Assembly (NCBI RefSeq): GCF_014779595.1
Contig: NZ_JACXZT010000009.1
Span: forward strand, 220,964 to 284,963
Direction of reading: 5' to 3'
Source: Halomonas sp. ML-15
Lineage (GTDB): Bacteria; Pseudomonadota; Gammaproteobacteria; Pseudomonadales; Halomonadaceae
DNA: 64,000 nucleotides
The notes beneath the pieces were generated by a model. The model searched no databases, was not told the origin of the DNA, and saw only the letters and a list, made by a program, of their open reading frames with translations. A program made the translations under genes and the position numbers. Position 1 is the first letter of the stretch, and the number at the start of each line of letters is the position of its first letter. Shown piece after piece: positions 51,916-60,271 of the stretch.

Positions 51916-53931
51916 ATGGAAGTCGACTTTCTTGGGGCCATGGGCAGCGCCTTTGCGATGCTCAGCCAGCCCCAAATGCTGATGTATATGTTCATCGGGG
52001 TGGTCATCGGGACCCTGATGTCGGTGATACCCGGCGTGGGTGGCCTGATGGGCATCGCGCTGCTGCTGCCGTTCACCTTCGGCATGTCGTCTTACGAGGC
52101 GATGGCATTTCTGCTCGGGGCCATGGCGGTGATGTCGACCGCCGATACCATCCCGGCGATCCTGTTTGGGGTGCCGGGTACGCCTACCTCTATGGTAACG
52201 GTGCTCGACGGCTACCCCATGGCCAAGCGCGGCGAAGCCGGGCGCGCGCTGGGGGCGGCCTTTACCTCATCGGTGATCGGCGGGGTGTTCGGGGCGCTGG
52301 TGCTGCTGCTGGTGATCCCGGTGATCATGCCGGTGATGATGGGCGCTACCTCGGCCGAACTGCTGGCGTTCTGTTTGCTCGGCCTGGCGATGGTCGCGGC
52401 ACTGGCCGGCGGGGCGATCTCCAAGGGCCTGGCGGCCGCTGGCATCGGGATCATGCTGGCCTTCATCGGCCAGGACGCCAACACCGCAACGCTGCGCTGG
52501 ACCTTCGGCTCCTTCTACCTGTGGGACGGCCTGCACATCCTGGTGGTGGCGCTGGGCATCTACGCGATTCCCGAACTCGCCGACCTGGCGATTCAGTCAA
52601 AGGCGATTGCCGCTGACCGCAAGCGCTCGACCATGGACGGCGCCGCGCAGGGCTTCAAGGACACCATGCGCAATATCCTGCCGGTGACCCGCAACTCGGC
52701 GGCCAGCTCGGCGCTGGGTGTGATACCGGCGATCGGGCCGGCGGTAATTCCCTGGCTGGTCTACTCCTTCACCAGCCTCACCACCCGCGGCAAGAAGAAC
52801 TTTGGCCAGGGGGACGTGCGTGGGGTGATCGCGGCGGAGTCGTCCAACAACGCCACAGTGGGCGGCTCGCTGCTGCCCACCGTGGTGCTCGGGGTGCCCG
52901 GCTCGGCGCCCATGGCGCTGCTGCTGGGGGCCTTCCTGCTCCACGGCATTGCCCCCGGGCCGGACATGCTGACCCGCAACCTCGACGTCACCTACATGAT
53001 GGTGTGGACCATCGTCATTGCCAACGTGATCGGCGGGATCTTCGCCTTCGGCCTGGCCAAGCCGCTCTCCCAGGTAGTGTTCGTACGCTCGGCGATCCTG
53101 GTGCCGCTAATCGCCTCGGTGGTGTTCGTCGGTGCCCTGCAGTCGTCGCGGCAGTGGGAAGACGTGATGCTGCTGGTCGCCATCGGCGTGGTGGGCTGGC
53201 TGATGAAGCGGGTGCACTGGCCGCGTGCGCCGCTGTTCCTGGCCTTTATCCTGGCCCCGCTGGTCGAGCAGTACTTCTTCATCACCATGAACATTCATGG
53301 CTGGGCCTGGACCACGCGACCGGTGGTGATGGTACTGCTGGCGATCACCGGGCTGTTCATGGTCGGCGTGGCCATCAGCCGGGTGCGCAAGTTGTGGCTC
53401 AAGCGACGCAGCATCAGCGGCTTCCACTGGGAACTCCGGTGGGGCCTGGATGCGCTGTTCTCGCTGGCCGTCGCGGTGGTCTCGGCGCTGGCGCTATGGC
53501 AGGCGCTGGGCTGGCCGGCAGCGGCCTCGACCATGCCGGTGGCGGCCACCAGCCTGTGCCTGGTCACCAGCCTGGTGGCGCTGGTCGGCGGCTGGATTCG
53601 GCCCACCTACAAGGCCGACGCCGAACAGGCGGAGGAGCAGCACTTCGATCTGATCACTGACTTCGGCGAGCTGACGCCGACCCAGGTGCTGTGGCGCGGC
53701 CTGCGTTTCCTGCTGCTGTTCGGCGTGCTCGGGGTCGCCTCCTGGCTGATCGGGCTTATGTGGGCGCTGCCGATCTTCCTGCTCGTCTACATGCTGGTAA
53801 TGGGCGAGAAGCTCAAGATGGCGGTGCCGGTGGTGCTGGGCTTCTGGGCGGTGGCCTATGTGCTGTTCGAGCACCTGCTACGCCTGGCCTGGCCCAATCC
53901 GCTGGTCGATATCTTTGCATGGCTGAACTGA
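51916..53931 (+). CDS. Tripartite tricarboxylate transporter permease, TctA fused to TctB
   Basis: A 671-residue membrane protein. Residues 1-500 are TctA, with MSVIPGVGGLMGIALLLPFTF near 40 and VIPAIGPAVIPWLVYSF near 270 as the two repeat signatures. Residues about 515-671 carry four more hydrophobic segments and match the size and topology of TctB, which is otherwise missing here. The junction is a basic linker (RVRKLWLKRRSISGF). The start is the ATG at 51916 behind GAGGTGG. A fused permease keeps the 1:1 ratio of the two subunits. Confidence 0.85.
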   Translation: MEVDFLGAMGSAFAMLSQPQMLMYMFIGVVIGTLMSVIPGVGGLMGIALLLPFTFGMSSYEAMAFLLGAMAVMSTADTIPAILFGVPGTPTSMVTVLDGYPMAKRGEAGRALGAAFTSSVIGGVFGALVLLLVIPVIMPVMMGATSAELLAFCLLGLAMVAALAGGAISKGLAAAGIGIMLAFIGQDANTATLRWTFGSFYLWDGLHILVVALGIYAIPELADLAIQSKAIAADRKRSTMDGAAQGFKDTMRNILPVTRNSAASSALGVIPAIGPAVIPWLVYSFTSLTTRGKKNFGQGDVRGVIAAESSNNATVGGSLLPTVVLGVPGSAPMALLLGAFLLHGIAPGPDMLTRNLDVTYMMVWTIVIANVIGGIFAFGLAKPLSQVVFVRSAILVPLIASVVFVGALQSSRQWEDVMLLVAIGVVGWLMKRVHWPRAPLFLAFILAPLVEQYFFITMNIHGWAWTTRPVVMVLLAITGLFMVGVAISRVRKLWLKRRSISGFHWELRWGLDALFSLAVAVVSALALWQALGWPAAASTMPVAATSLCLVTSLVALVGGWIRPTYKADAEQAEEQHFDLITDFGELTPTQVLWRGLRFLLLFGVLGVASWLIGLMWALPIFLLVYMLVMGEKLKMAVPVVLGFWAVAYVLFEHLLRLAWPNPLVDIFAWLN

Positions 53932-53963
53932 GGCGCTCGCTGCAGCGCTAGACATTGGTCTAA

Positions 53964-53997
53964 TGCCTGGCGGGCGGGGTGAGCCCCTCGCCAGGCA
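53964..53997 (+). terminator. Hairpin after tctAB
   Basis: TGCCTGGCG (53964-53972) pairs with CGCCAGGCA (53989-53997), with a further inner GGGG/CCCC. No U-run follows. It separates tctAB from the pcaI promoter. Confidence 0.55.
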
Positions 53998-54102
53998 CTC
54001 CAGGCCATTGATTAAACAATATTTTTCCCGGTTTTTTAGCCGTTTCAACGGCCCTGGCGACGGCTCGCCGGGTTTGACGGGGACCGCAACTCATCGTATT
54101 TT

Positions 54103-54136
54103 GTTCGTATCACAAACCTAAGTTCGCAATGCGCAC
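54103..54136. promoter_or_regulatory. Two-box PcaR-like operator upstream of pcaI
   Basis: Box 1 is GTTCGTATCACAAAC (54103-54117). Box 2 is GTTCGCAATGCGCAC (54122-54136), which has the outer halves GTTCG and CGCAC that I recall for the Pseudomonas putida pcaI operator. The gap is 4 bp. The boxes lie 43-76 bases before the pcaI ATG. Confidence 0.7.
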
Positions 54137-54178
54137 AAAGCAGGGCGAACCCAAGTCGAGCACCGAGAGGCAAACATC

Positions 54179-54997
54179 ATGGCCGAGTTCCTCAGCTTGC
54201 ATGACGCGGTGGCCCGCTACGTCGAAGACGGCGCCACCGTGGCCATGGAAGGCTTTACCCATCTGATTCCCTTCGCCGCGGGCCACGAAGTGATCCGCCA
54301 GGGCAAGCGCGACCTGACCCTGATCCGCCTGACCCCGGACCTGGTCTACGACCAGCTGATCGGCGCCGGCTGCGCCAAGAAGGTGATCTTCTCGTGGGGC
54401 GGCAACCCCGGGGTGGGCTCGCTGCACCGCCTGCGCGACGCCGTGGAGAAGGGCTGGCCGCACCAGATAGAGATCCTCGAGCACAGCCACGCCGCCATGG
54501 CCTGCGCCTTCGAGGCCGGCGCGGCGGGCCTGCCGCTGGCGGTGCTGCGCGGCTACGTGGGCAGCGAGCTGCCCAGCGTCAACGACCAGATCAAGTTCAT
54601 CGAATGCCCGTTCACCGGCGAGCGCCTGGCCGCGGTGCCGTCGGTGCGCCCAGACGTCTCCATCGTCCACGCCCAGCGCGCCGACCGCGCCGGCAACGTG
54701 CTGGTGGAGGGCATCATCGGGGTGCAGAAGGAGGCGGTACTGGCCGCCAAGCACAGCATCGTCACCGTCGAGGAGATCGTCGACGACCTCGGCGCCACCC
54801 CCAACGCCTGCGTGATCCCGGGCTGGGCGATCAGCGCCGTGGCGGTGGCCAAGAAGGGCGCCTACCCCTCCTACACCCACGGCTACTACGACCGCGACAA
54901 CCGCTTCTACAAGGAGTGGGACGCCATCGCCCGCGACCGAGACGCCTTTACCCAGTGGCTCGATGACAACGTCTACAACGCCGGAGGCGCCGCCTGA
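54179..54997 (+). CDS. pcaI: 3-oxoadipate CoA-transferase subunit A
   Basis: A 272-residue subunit of a family I CoA-transferase that moves CoA from succinyl-CoA to beta-ketoadipate. It shows the glycine-rich entry GATVAMEGFTHLIPFAAG and the LTPDLVYDQLIGAG segment. The length fits the long PcaI form (about 270) rather than the short ScoA form. A GAGAGG site precedes the ATG. The stop overlaps the pcaJ start by one base. Confidence 0.92.
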   Translation: MAEFLSLHDAVARYVEDGATVAMEGFTHLIPFAAGHEVIRQGKRDLTLIRLTPDLVYDQLIGAGCAKKVIFSWGGNPGVGSLHRLRDAVEKGWPHQIEILEHSHAAMACAFEAGAAGLPLAVLRGYVGSELPSVNDQIKFIECPFTGERLAAVPSVRPDVSIVHAQRADRAGNVLVEGIIGVQKEAVLAAKHSIVTVEEIVDDLGATPNACVIPGWAISAVAVAKKGAYPSYTHGYYDRDNRFYKEWDAIARDRDAFTQWLDDNVYNAGGAA

Positions 54998-55770
54998 TGA
55001 GCAACGACTACACTTCCTCGGAAATGATGACCGTGACCGCGGCGCGCGCCCTGGAGAACGGCATGACCTGCTTCGTCGGTATCGGCCTGCCCTCGGAGGC
55101 GGCCAACCTGGCGCGCCTGACCCACGCCCCTGACGTGGTGCTGATCTACGAGTCCGGCACCCTGCAGACCAAGCCGGAGGTGCTGCCGCTCTCCATCGGC
55201 GACGGCGAGCTGGCCGAGACCGCCCTGACCACCGTCTCTGTGCCCGAGATGTTTCGCTACTGGCTGCAGGGCGGCAAGGTCAACGTGGGCTTCCTGGGCA
55301 CCGCCCAGATCGACCGCTTCGCCAACCTCAACACCACCCTGATCGGCGACTACCGCGAGCCCAAGGTGCGCCTGCCGGGAGGCGGCGGGGCGCCGGAGAT
55401 CGCCACCAACGCCGGTGAGGTCTTTATCACTCTCAAGCACTCCAAGCGCGCCTTCGTCGACAAGGTCGACTTCGTCACCACCCTGGGCTTTGGCCGCGAC
55501 GGCAAGGGCCGCGACGGCGTGCCCAATATCGGCAAGGGCCCGACCCGGGTGATCACCGACCTGTGCGTGATGAAGCCCGATCCCGAGACCAAGGAGCTTA
55601 CGGTGGTCTCGCTGCACCCGGGGGTGACCCGCGAGGACGTGATCGAGGCCACCGGCTGGGAGATCCGCTTCGCCGAGACCCTCGAGAGCACGCCGGTGCC
55701 GAGCGCAAAAGAGCTCGAGATCCTGCGCGATCTAAAGGACCGCACCGACCGCAAACACGCCGGCCAGTAA
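54997..55770 (+). CDS. pcaJ: 3-oxoadipate CoA-transferase subunit B
   Basis: A 257-residue partner of PcaI. The catalytic glutamate is E52 in LIYESGTLQ, which forms the glutamyl-CoA intermediate. The GGGGAPEIATNA segment lines the CoA site. Together the two subunits make 3-oxoadipyl-CoA. The overlap with pcaI and an 18-base gap to pcaF indicate one operon. Confidence 0.93.
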   Translation: MSNDYTSSEMMTVTAARALENGMTCFVGIGLPSEAANLARLTHAPDVVLIYESGTLQTKPEVLPLSIGDGELAETALTTVSVPEMFRYWLQGGKVNVGFLGTAQIDRFANLNTTLIGDYREPKVRLPGGGGAPEIATNAGEVFITLKHSKRAFVDKVDFVTTLGFGRDGKGRDGVPNIGKGPTRVITDLCVMKPDPETKELTVVSLHPGVTREDVIEATGWEIRFAETLESTPVPSAKELEILRDLKDRTDRKHAGQ

Positions 55771-55788
55771 GCCGCACAGGAGAGCATC

Positions 55789-56991
55789 ATGAGCGACGTC
55801 TATCTCTGTCATCCGCGGCGTAGCGCCGTTGGCCGCTTCGGCGGCACCCTGGCGAGCGTGCGCCCCGACGACCTCGCCGCTAGTCTGTTCAAGGCGGTGC
55901 TGGCTGAGGCCCCGACGCTGGACCCGGCAGCCATCGAAGAGGTCTTTATGGGCTGCGCCAACCAGGCCGGTGAAGACAATCGCAGCGTGGCGCGCATGTC
56001 GCTGCTGCTGGCCGGCATGCCGACCTCGGTGCCCGGTACCACCCTCAACCGCCTGTGCGGTTCGGGCATGGACGCCGTGGGCACCGCCTTCCGCGCCATC
56101 AAGGCCGGCGAGATGGACCTGGCCATGGCCGGCGGCGTGGAGTCGATGTCCCGCGCCCCCTACGTGATGGGCAAGGCCGACAGCGCCTTCTCCCGCGGCC
56201 AGAAGATCGAAGACACCACCATCGGCTGGCGCTTTATCAACCCGCTGATGAAGAAGGCCTACGGCGTCGACTCGATGCCCGAGACCGCCGAGAACGTTGC
56301 CGAGCAGTTCAAGATCGCCCGCGAGGACCAGGACGCCTTCGCCCTGCGCTCCCAGCAGAAGGCCGCCGCCGCTCAGCAGTCCGGCCGCTTTGCCGAAGAG
56401 ATCACGCCGATCGAGATCCCGCGGCGCAAGCAGGAGCCGCTGATCTTCGATCAGGACGAGCACCTGCGCGCGACCACCCTGGAGAAGCTCGCCGGCCTGC
56501 CGACGCCGTTCCGCGATGGCGGCAGCGTCACCGCTGGCAACGCCTCCGGGGTCAACGACGGCGCCGCGGCCATGCTGGTCGCCAGCCAGGCCGCGGTGGA
56601 CAAGCACGGCCTCACGCCGATGGCCAAGATCCTCGGCATGGCCACCGCCGGCGTCGAGCCGCGTATCATGGGCTACGGCCCGGTGCCCGCGGTCAATAAG
56701 CTGCTCGAGCGCAGCGGGGTGTCGCTGGATGAGATCGACGTCATCGAGCTCAACGAAGCCTTTGCCGCCCAGGCGCTGGCCTGCATGCGCGACCTGGGCA
56801 TCGCCGATGACGACCCGCGGGTCAATCCCAACGGCGGCGCCATCGCCCTGGGCCACCCGCTGGGCATGTCTGGCGCGCGACTGCTGCTGACCGCCGCCCA
56901 TGAGCTGCAGAAGAGCGGCAAGCGCTACGCCCTGTGCACCATGTGCGTCGGCGTGGGGCAGGGGATTGCTACGCTGATCGAAAGGGCCTGA
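55789..56991 (+). CDS. pcaF: 3-oxoadipyl-CoA thiolase
   Basis: A 400-residue thiolase that splits 3-oxoadipyl-CoA into succinyl-CoA and acetyl-CoA. The nucleophile is C90 in [12 protein letters not shown]. The His in [16 protein letters not shown] and the second Cys in [10 protein letters not shown] complete the active site. PcaF is favoured over a general acetyl-CoA acetyltransferase by its position between pcaIJ and pcaDC. A GGAG site lies before the ATG. Confidence 0.95.
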   Translation: MSDVYLCHPRRSAVGRFGGTLASVRPDDLAASLFKAVLAEAPTLDPAAIEEVFMGCANQAGEDNRSVARMSLLLAGMPTSVPGTTLNRLCGSGMDAVGTAFRAIKAGEMDLAMAGGVESMSRAPYVMGKADSAFSRGQKIEDTTIGWRFINPLMKKAYGVDSMPETAENVAEQFKIAREDQDAFALRSQQKAAAAQQSGRFAEEITPIEIPRRKQEPLIFDQDEHLRATTLEKLAGLPTPFRDGGSVTAGNASGVNDGAAAMLVASQAAVDKHGLTPMAKILGMATAGVEPRIMGYGPVPAVNKLLERSGVSLDEIDVIELNEAFAAQALACMRDLGIADDDPRVNPNGGAIALGHPLGMSGARLLLTAAHELQKSGKRYALCTMCVGVGQGIATLIERA

Positions 56992-57017
56992 TTGCCCAGC
57001 GCCAAGGGAGAGTTCGT

Positions 57018-58211
57018 ATGGCATTTCTAACTATCAACGGCCGCAGCGTGGCCTACCGCCTGCTCGGCGCCGAGGCGCTGCCGCTGGTGGTGCTGGCCCA
57101 TCCGCTGGGCATGACCCAGGCAGTGTGGGACGACCTCCTGCCGGCGCTGCTGTCGCGTTACCGGGTGCTGACCTGGGACCTGCCCGGCCACGGTGCCAGC
57201 CAGGCCTGGGGCGAGGGCGCCATCACCCCGGCCGACCTGGCCGCCGAGGCACTGGCGCTGGTCGAGCACGCCCAGGCCTCGCGCTTTCACTTCGTCGGCA
57301 CCTCCATCGGCGGGGTCGTGGGCCAGCAGCTGATCAGTGAGCACGCCGAGCGGCTGCTTACTGCCACCCTGACCAACACCGGCGCGGTGATCGGCAACGC
57401 CGAGATGTGGAACACCCGCGCCGGCCGTGTCCGCGAGGAGGGCCTGGCGGCGATGAGCGGCGAGATCGTGCCGCGCTGGTTCGCGCCCGCTCGGGTCGAA
57501 GCCAACCCGGCGCTCAAGAGCGGCTGGATGACCCAGATGGGCCGCAACGACGACGACGGCTACGCCAAGCTGTGCGAGATGCTCGGCAGCCACGTCTTTA
57601 CCGGCAAGCTCTCCGGCCCTCTTTCACAACATCCTGGCGTAAAAGTACAGCTGCTGGGCGGCAGCGAGGACCTGGCCACCCCACCGGCGACCCTCGAGGC
57701 CCTGGCCGCGGAACTCGACGGCGCGGCGCTGGAGATTTTCGAGGGCGTGGGACACGTGCCCTCGGTCGAAGTGCCGGGGCAGTTCGCCGCAGCGCTGCTG
57801 AAGGTGATGGCCGCCGACCTGGGCGATGTGGCCAACAACGGGGTGGGCTACGCCACCGGCTTGCAGACCCGCAAGCAGGTGCTGGGCGAAGAGCATGTGG
57901 CGCGCTCCACCGCCAACGCCACCAGCCTGGATGCGCCCTTCCAGCAGATGATCACTCGCCTGGCCTGGGGCGAGCTGTGGAGCAACGACGACCTCACCCG
58001 GCGCGAGCGCAGCATGATCACCACCGGCATCCTTGCTGCCCTGGGCCGCGAAGAGTTGACCCTGCACCTCAAGACCGCCAAGCGCATCGGCCTCAGCGAG
58101 GCCGAGCTGCGCCAGGTGCTGATGCACGTAGCAATCTACGGCGGCGTGCCCGCCGCCAACCATGCCTTCAGCCTGGCCAAGCAGCTGGGGTGGGGGGATG
58201 GCGAAGGCTAG
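57018..58211 (+). CDS. pcaL: Fused 3-oxoadipate enol-lactonase / 4-carboxymuconolactone decarboxylase (PcaD-PcaC)
   Basis: A 397-residue fusion. Residues 1-260 are an alpha/beta hydrolase (PcaD): HPLGMTQAVWDDL oxyanion region, nucleophile Ser in GTSIGGVVGQQL, and His in GVGHVPSVE. Residues about 275-397 are the decarboxylase (PcaC): GLQTRKQVLGEEHVARS, then MITRLAWGELWS and HVAIYGGVPAANHAF. The order of domains follows PcaL of some other bacteria, which carries out two consecutive steps. It follows pcaF by 26 bases and ends the pca operon. Confidence 0.93.
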   Translation: MAFLTINGRSVAYRLLGAEALPLVVLAHPLGMTQAVWDDLLPALLSRYRVLTWDLPGHGASQAWGEGAITPADLAAEALALVEHAQASRFHFVGTSIGGVVGQQLISEHAERLLTATLTNTGAVIGNAEMWNTRAGRVREEGLAAMSGEIVPRWFAPARVEANPALKSGWMTQMGRNDDDGYAKLCEMLGSHVFTGKLSGPLSQHPGVKVQLLGGSEDLATPPATLEALAAELDGAALEIFEGVGHVPSVEVPGQFAAALLKVMAADLGDVANNGVGYATGLQTRKQVLGEEHVARSTANATSLDAPFQQMITRLAWGELWSNDDLTRRERSMITTGILAALGREELTLHLKTAKRIGLSEAELRQVLMHVAIYGGVPAANHAFSLAKQLGWGDGEG

Positions 58212-58257
58212 CGGTTAAAACAGCTTCTCGACAGCTCGGCCACCACGGCCTAGAGTA

Positions 58258-58278
58258 GTTACAGGTATTACCTGTGAC
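58258..58278. promoter_or_regulatory. Palindromic operator upstream of the toxin-antitoxin pair
   Basis: GTTACAGGTATTACCTGTGAC is a 21-bp palindrome with one mismatch; its core ACAGGTA-T-TACCTGT (58261-58275) is perfect. It lies 14-34 bases before the antitoxin ATG, where ribbon-helix-helix antitoxins bind to repress their own operon. Confidence 0.7.
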
Positions 58279-58291
58279 TACGGAGGTCGGC

Positions 58292-58570
58292 ATGGCAAAA
58301 CCAACATCCATCAAACTCGACGACGACCTGAAAGGGCGGGTGCAGCATCTGGCCGACGCCCGTCAGCGTTCGGCACACTGGCTCATGCGTGAGGCCATTG
58401 AACAGTATGTGGAGCGAGAGGAAAGACGAGAGGCCTTCAGGCAGGACACGCTCGACGCTTGGGAGGATTACCAGGCGACTGGCATGCATGCGACCGCTGA
58501 CGAAGTCGAGCAGTGGCTGGCTAGCTGGGGAAAGGATGACGAGATGCCGGCTCCAATATGCCACAAGTGA
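58292..58570 (+). CDS. Ribbon-helix-helix antitoxin (ParD/CopG-like)
   Basis: A 92-residue protein. The N-terminal strand TSIKLDDDLKGRVQHLADARQRSAHWLMREAIEQYV (residues 4-40) is a ribbon-helix-helix DNA-binding domain. The acidic C-terminal half (DAWEDYQATGMHATADEVEQWLASWG) should wrap the toxin. The ATG at 58292 has GGAGG in front. It overlaps the toxin gene by 13 bases, typical of coupled antitoxin-toxin pairs. It represses its own promoter, probably through the palindrome directly upstream. Confidence 0.88.
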   Translation: MAKPTSIKLDDDLKGRVQHLADARQRSAHWLMREAIEQYVEREERREAFRQDTLDAWEDYQATGMHATADEVEQWLASWGKDDEMPAPICHK

Positions 58571-58848
58571 TCTTTACCCCGGCAGCAGTCCGGGATCTAG
58601 AGCGACTGCGTGAGTTCCTACGACCTAAGAATCCAGCAGCAGCCGAGCGAGCCGCCAAGGCGATTATTCAGGGTGTTCATGAGCTTGGCAAATTCCCACA
58701 TATCGGCCGCCCGACTGATGGTCTGTCCGAAGAGTACCGCGATTGGCTGATTGATTTCGGTGAAAGCGGTTACATCGCACGATATCGCTTCGATGGGGAC
58801 ACCGTGGTGGTGTTAGCCATCCGTCACCAGAAAGAAGCCGGCTTCTGA
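58558..58848 (+). CDS. ParE/RelE superfamily toxin
   Basis: A 96-residue protein with the ParE/RelE fold: IFTPAAVRDLERLREFL (first strand and helix), then FPHIGRPTDGLSEEYRDWLIDFGESGYIARYRFDGDTVVVLAIRHQKEAGF. The last segment has the IRHQ/KE pattern of this superfamily. ParE toxins block DNA gyrase, while RelE cleaves mRNA in the ribosome; the sequence looks closer to ParE. It lies downstream of and overlapping its antitoxin. Confidence 0.88.
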   Translation: MPQVIFTPAAVRDLERLREFLRPKNPAAAERAAKAIIQGVHELGKFPHIGRPTDGLSEEYRDWLIDFGESGYIARYRFDGDTVVVLAIRHQKEAGF

Positions 58849-59099
58849 CAGGGCAAACTCGCCTATCCCCACATTCCCATAGGCACCCGTTCGATCCATC
58901 GCCGAGGCCTTCGCCGCGATGGAGCGCTAGGCCGTCTTCGCTGCTGCAACTCAGGCCCCCGCCTTACTGCTGCCCGGCAGCCGCCCCACCCTGCGTCGCT
59001 CTACCGAGAATTATTCGCGTTTTTTGTGCCCATTGGCTGGATTACCTTTGGTGGGCAACTATGTTGATAGGGCAGTTCTTAACTCTAGGAGGGAGTGAC
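58849..59099. other. 251-base region without a gene
   Basis: No intact gene is visible. Bases 58892-58930 read RSIAEAFAAMER then a stop, with a related-looking YPHIPIGT in another frame just upstream, a pattern that could be the decayed end of an oxidoreductase. The 3' part, from about 59020, becomes AT-rich and carries the AGGAGGGAG ribosome site of the next gene. Confidence 0.35.
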
Positions 59100-59723
59100 A
59101 TGAAAAGGAATATTTTGAAGAGAACACTGCTGGCTGCAGCCATCGGCGCGATTTCCGCCGGTGTTGCAGGAGGCGCCCTGGCCCAGGACGCTGAGGACGA
59201 TACCGAGCTCAACGGTGATGCGGCCGTGAGCGAAGAGCAGCCTAACCACGGGACGGACACGCCCCAGAATGCGTCTGATGACGATCATGACGATGAAGAT
59301 GACCTGGATGCTGACGGTGACGATGTTGAAGACTATGAAGACATCGACGCTGATGACATGGACACCGATGATGAAGGGTCGACCGAGGCCAACCTGGATG
59401 AATCGCTTGGCGCCATGCAAGTCAGCGAACTGGAAGGCATGACCGTCATCAACATGGAAGATGAGGCGATCGGTGATGTCCAGGAAGTGGTCAAGCATAA
59501 CGACACCGGTGATCTGCACACGGTCATTACCGTCGGCGGCTTCTGGGGGATGGGGGGCTCGGATATTTCCCTGCCACTAGCGGAGATGCGACTGGAAGAT
59601 GACCAACTGGTGTTTCAGCAGACCTACGGAGAGGATGAGCTGGAAAGTGGTAATGAATACGACGAGGATCGCTACAGCGAAGTGGATGACGATATGACCC
59701 TCTCGGAAGCCTGGGGTCGATAA
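59100..59723 (+). CDS. Exported acidic PRC-barrel domain protein
   Basis: A 207-residue protein. The signal peptide MKRNILKRTLLAAAIGAISAG ends near GALAQDAE. Residues 30-100 are an extreme Asp/Glu stretch (runs such as DDDHDDEDDLDADGDD), and residues 105-180 are a PRC-barrel: VSELEGMTVINMEDEAIGDVQEVV, LHTVITVGGFWGMG, ISLPLAEMRL. PRC-barrels bind other proteins or small ligands; the acidic linker suits a periplasm exposed to high salt. The ATG at 59100 follows a perfect AGGAGG. A terminator follows. Confidence 0.85.
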   Translation: MKRNILKRTLLAAAIGAISAGVAGGALAQDAEDDTELNGDAAVSEEQPNHGTDTPQNASDDDHDDEDDLDADGDDVEDYEDIDADDMDTDDEGSTEANLDESLGAMQVSELEGMTVINMEDEAIGDVQEVVKHNDTGDLHTVITVGGFWGMGGSDISLPLAEMRLEDDQLVFQQTYGEDELESGNEYDEDRYSEVDDDMTLSEAWGR

Positions 59724-59762
59724 CGCCACGCCAAGTCCGGAAAGCCGGTCTATCGAAAAAAA

Positions 59763-59794
59763 GCAAGGCCTCTAAGGCTTTGCCTTCTTTTTTT
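59763..59794 (+). terminator. Intrinsic terminator after the PRC-barrel gene
   Basis: GCAAGGCC (59763-59770) and GGCTTTGC (59776-59783) form an 8-bp stem with one G-U and a TCTAA loop, followed by CTTCTTTTTTT. Confidence 0.85.
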
Positions 59795-59900
59795 GACAGG
59801 TCGATCCCCATAGAATCTATTAGAAGAAGCTGGGCGAATAGGCCAGGGGCCTGCCTAGGGACGAGGCGGTATTCGAAGACAACCCTTCAAGGAGCAAGTA

Positions 59901-60269
59901 ATGACAGGCAGCAACGGCAAGCGGCTATTCATGGCGGTTCTGGTGGTCGCATTCGGCCTGGCCAGCCAGCTGCTCTGGGCCCATGCCCATATTACCGATA
60001 CGTATCCCGACGATGGCGCGCAGCTGGAACAAGCCCCCGACACACTGGAGCTCGAGTTCGATTCGCCGATTCGAATTACCCAGATCGATGTGAACGGCCC
60101 CCAGGGCACCGTCGAGTTGAGCGAGAGTCCGATAGGCCCGCTGGCGGAGCAACATGCCGCAGTACCCGCGACTGCCCTCGACGCGGGCGACTACCATGTC
60201 GTCTGGCGCGGGATTGCCGAGGACGGGCACACCATGTCGGGTGAGTATCGCTTCATTATCCAAGAGTAG
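59901..60269 (+). CDS. copC: CopC domain periplasmic copper-binding protein
   Basis: A 122-residue exported protein of the CopC family. The signal peptide ends at LLWAHAH, so the mature protein begins with the copper(II)-binding His-Ala-His. The later DGHTMSGEYRF holds the C-terminal His. CopC carries copper in the periplasm and hands it to CopD for import. AAGGAG lies before the ATG, and copD starts 2 bases after its stop. Confidence 0.92.
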   Translation: MTGSNGKRLFMAVLVVAFGLASQLLWAHAHITDTYPDDGAQLEQAPDTLELEFDSPIRITQIDVNGPQGTVELSESPIGPLAEQHAAVPATALDAGDYHVVWRGIAEDGHTMSGEYRFIIQE

Positions 60270-60271
60270 CC

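Noticed and set aside
58892..58930. Coding-like fragment RSIAEAFAAMER as a pseudogene
   Set aside because: Only 12 residues in frame, and the possible upstream match is in another frame. Too little to call; noted as a remnant possibility only.
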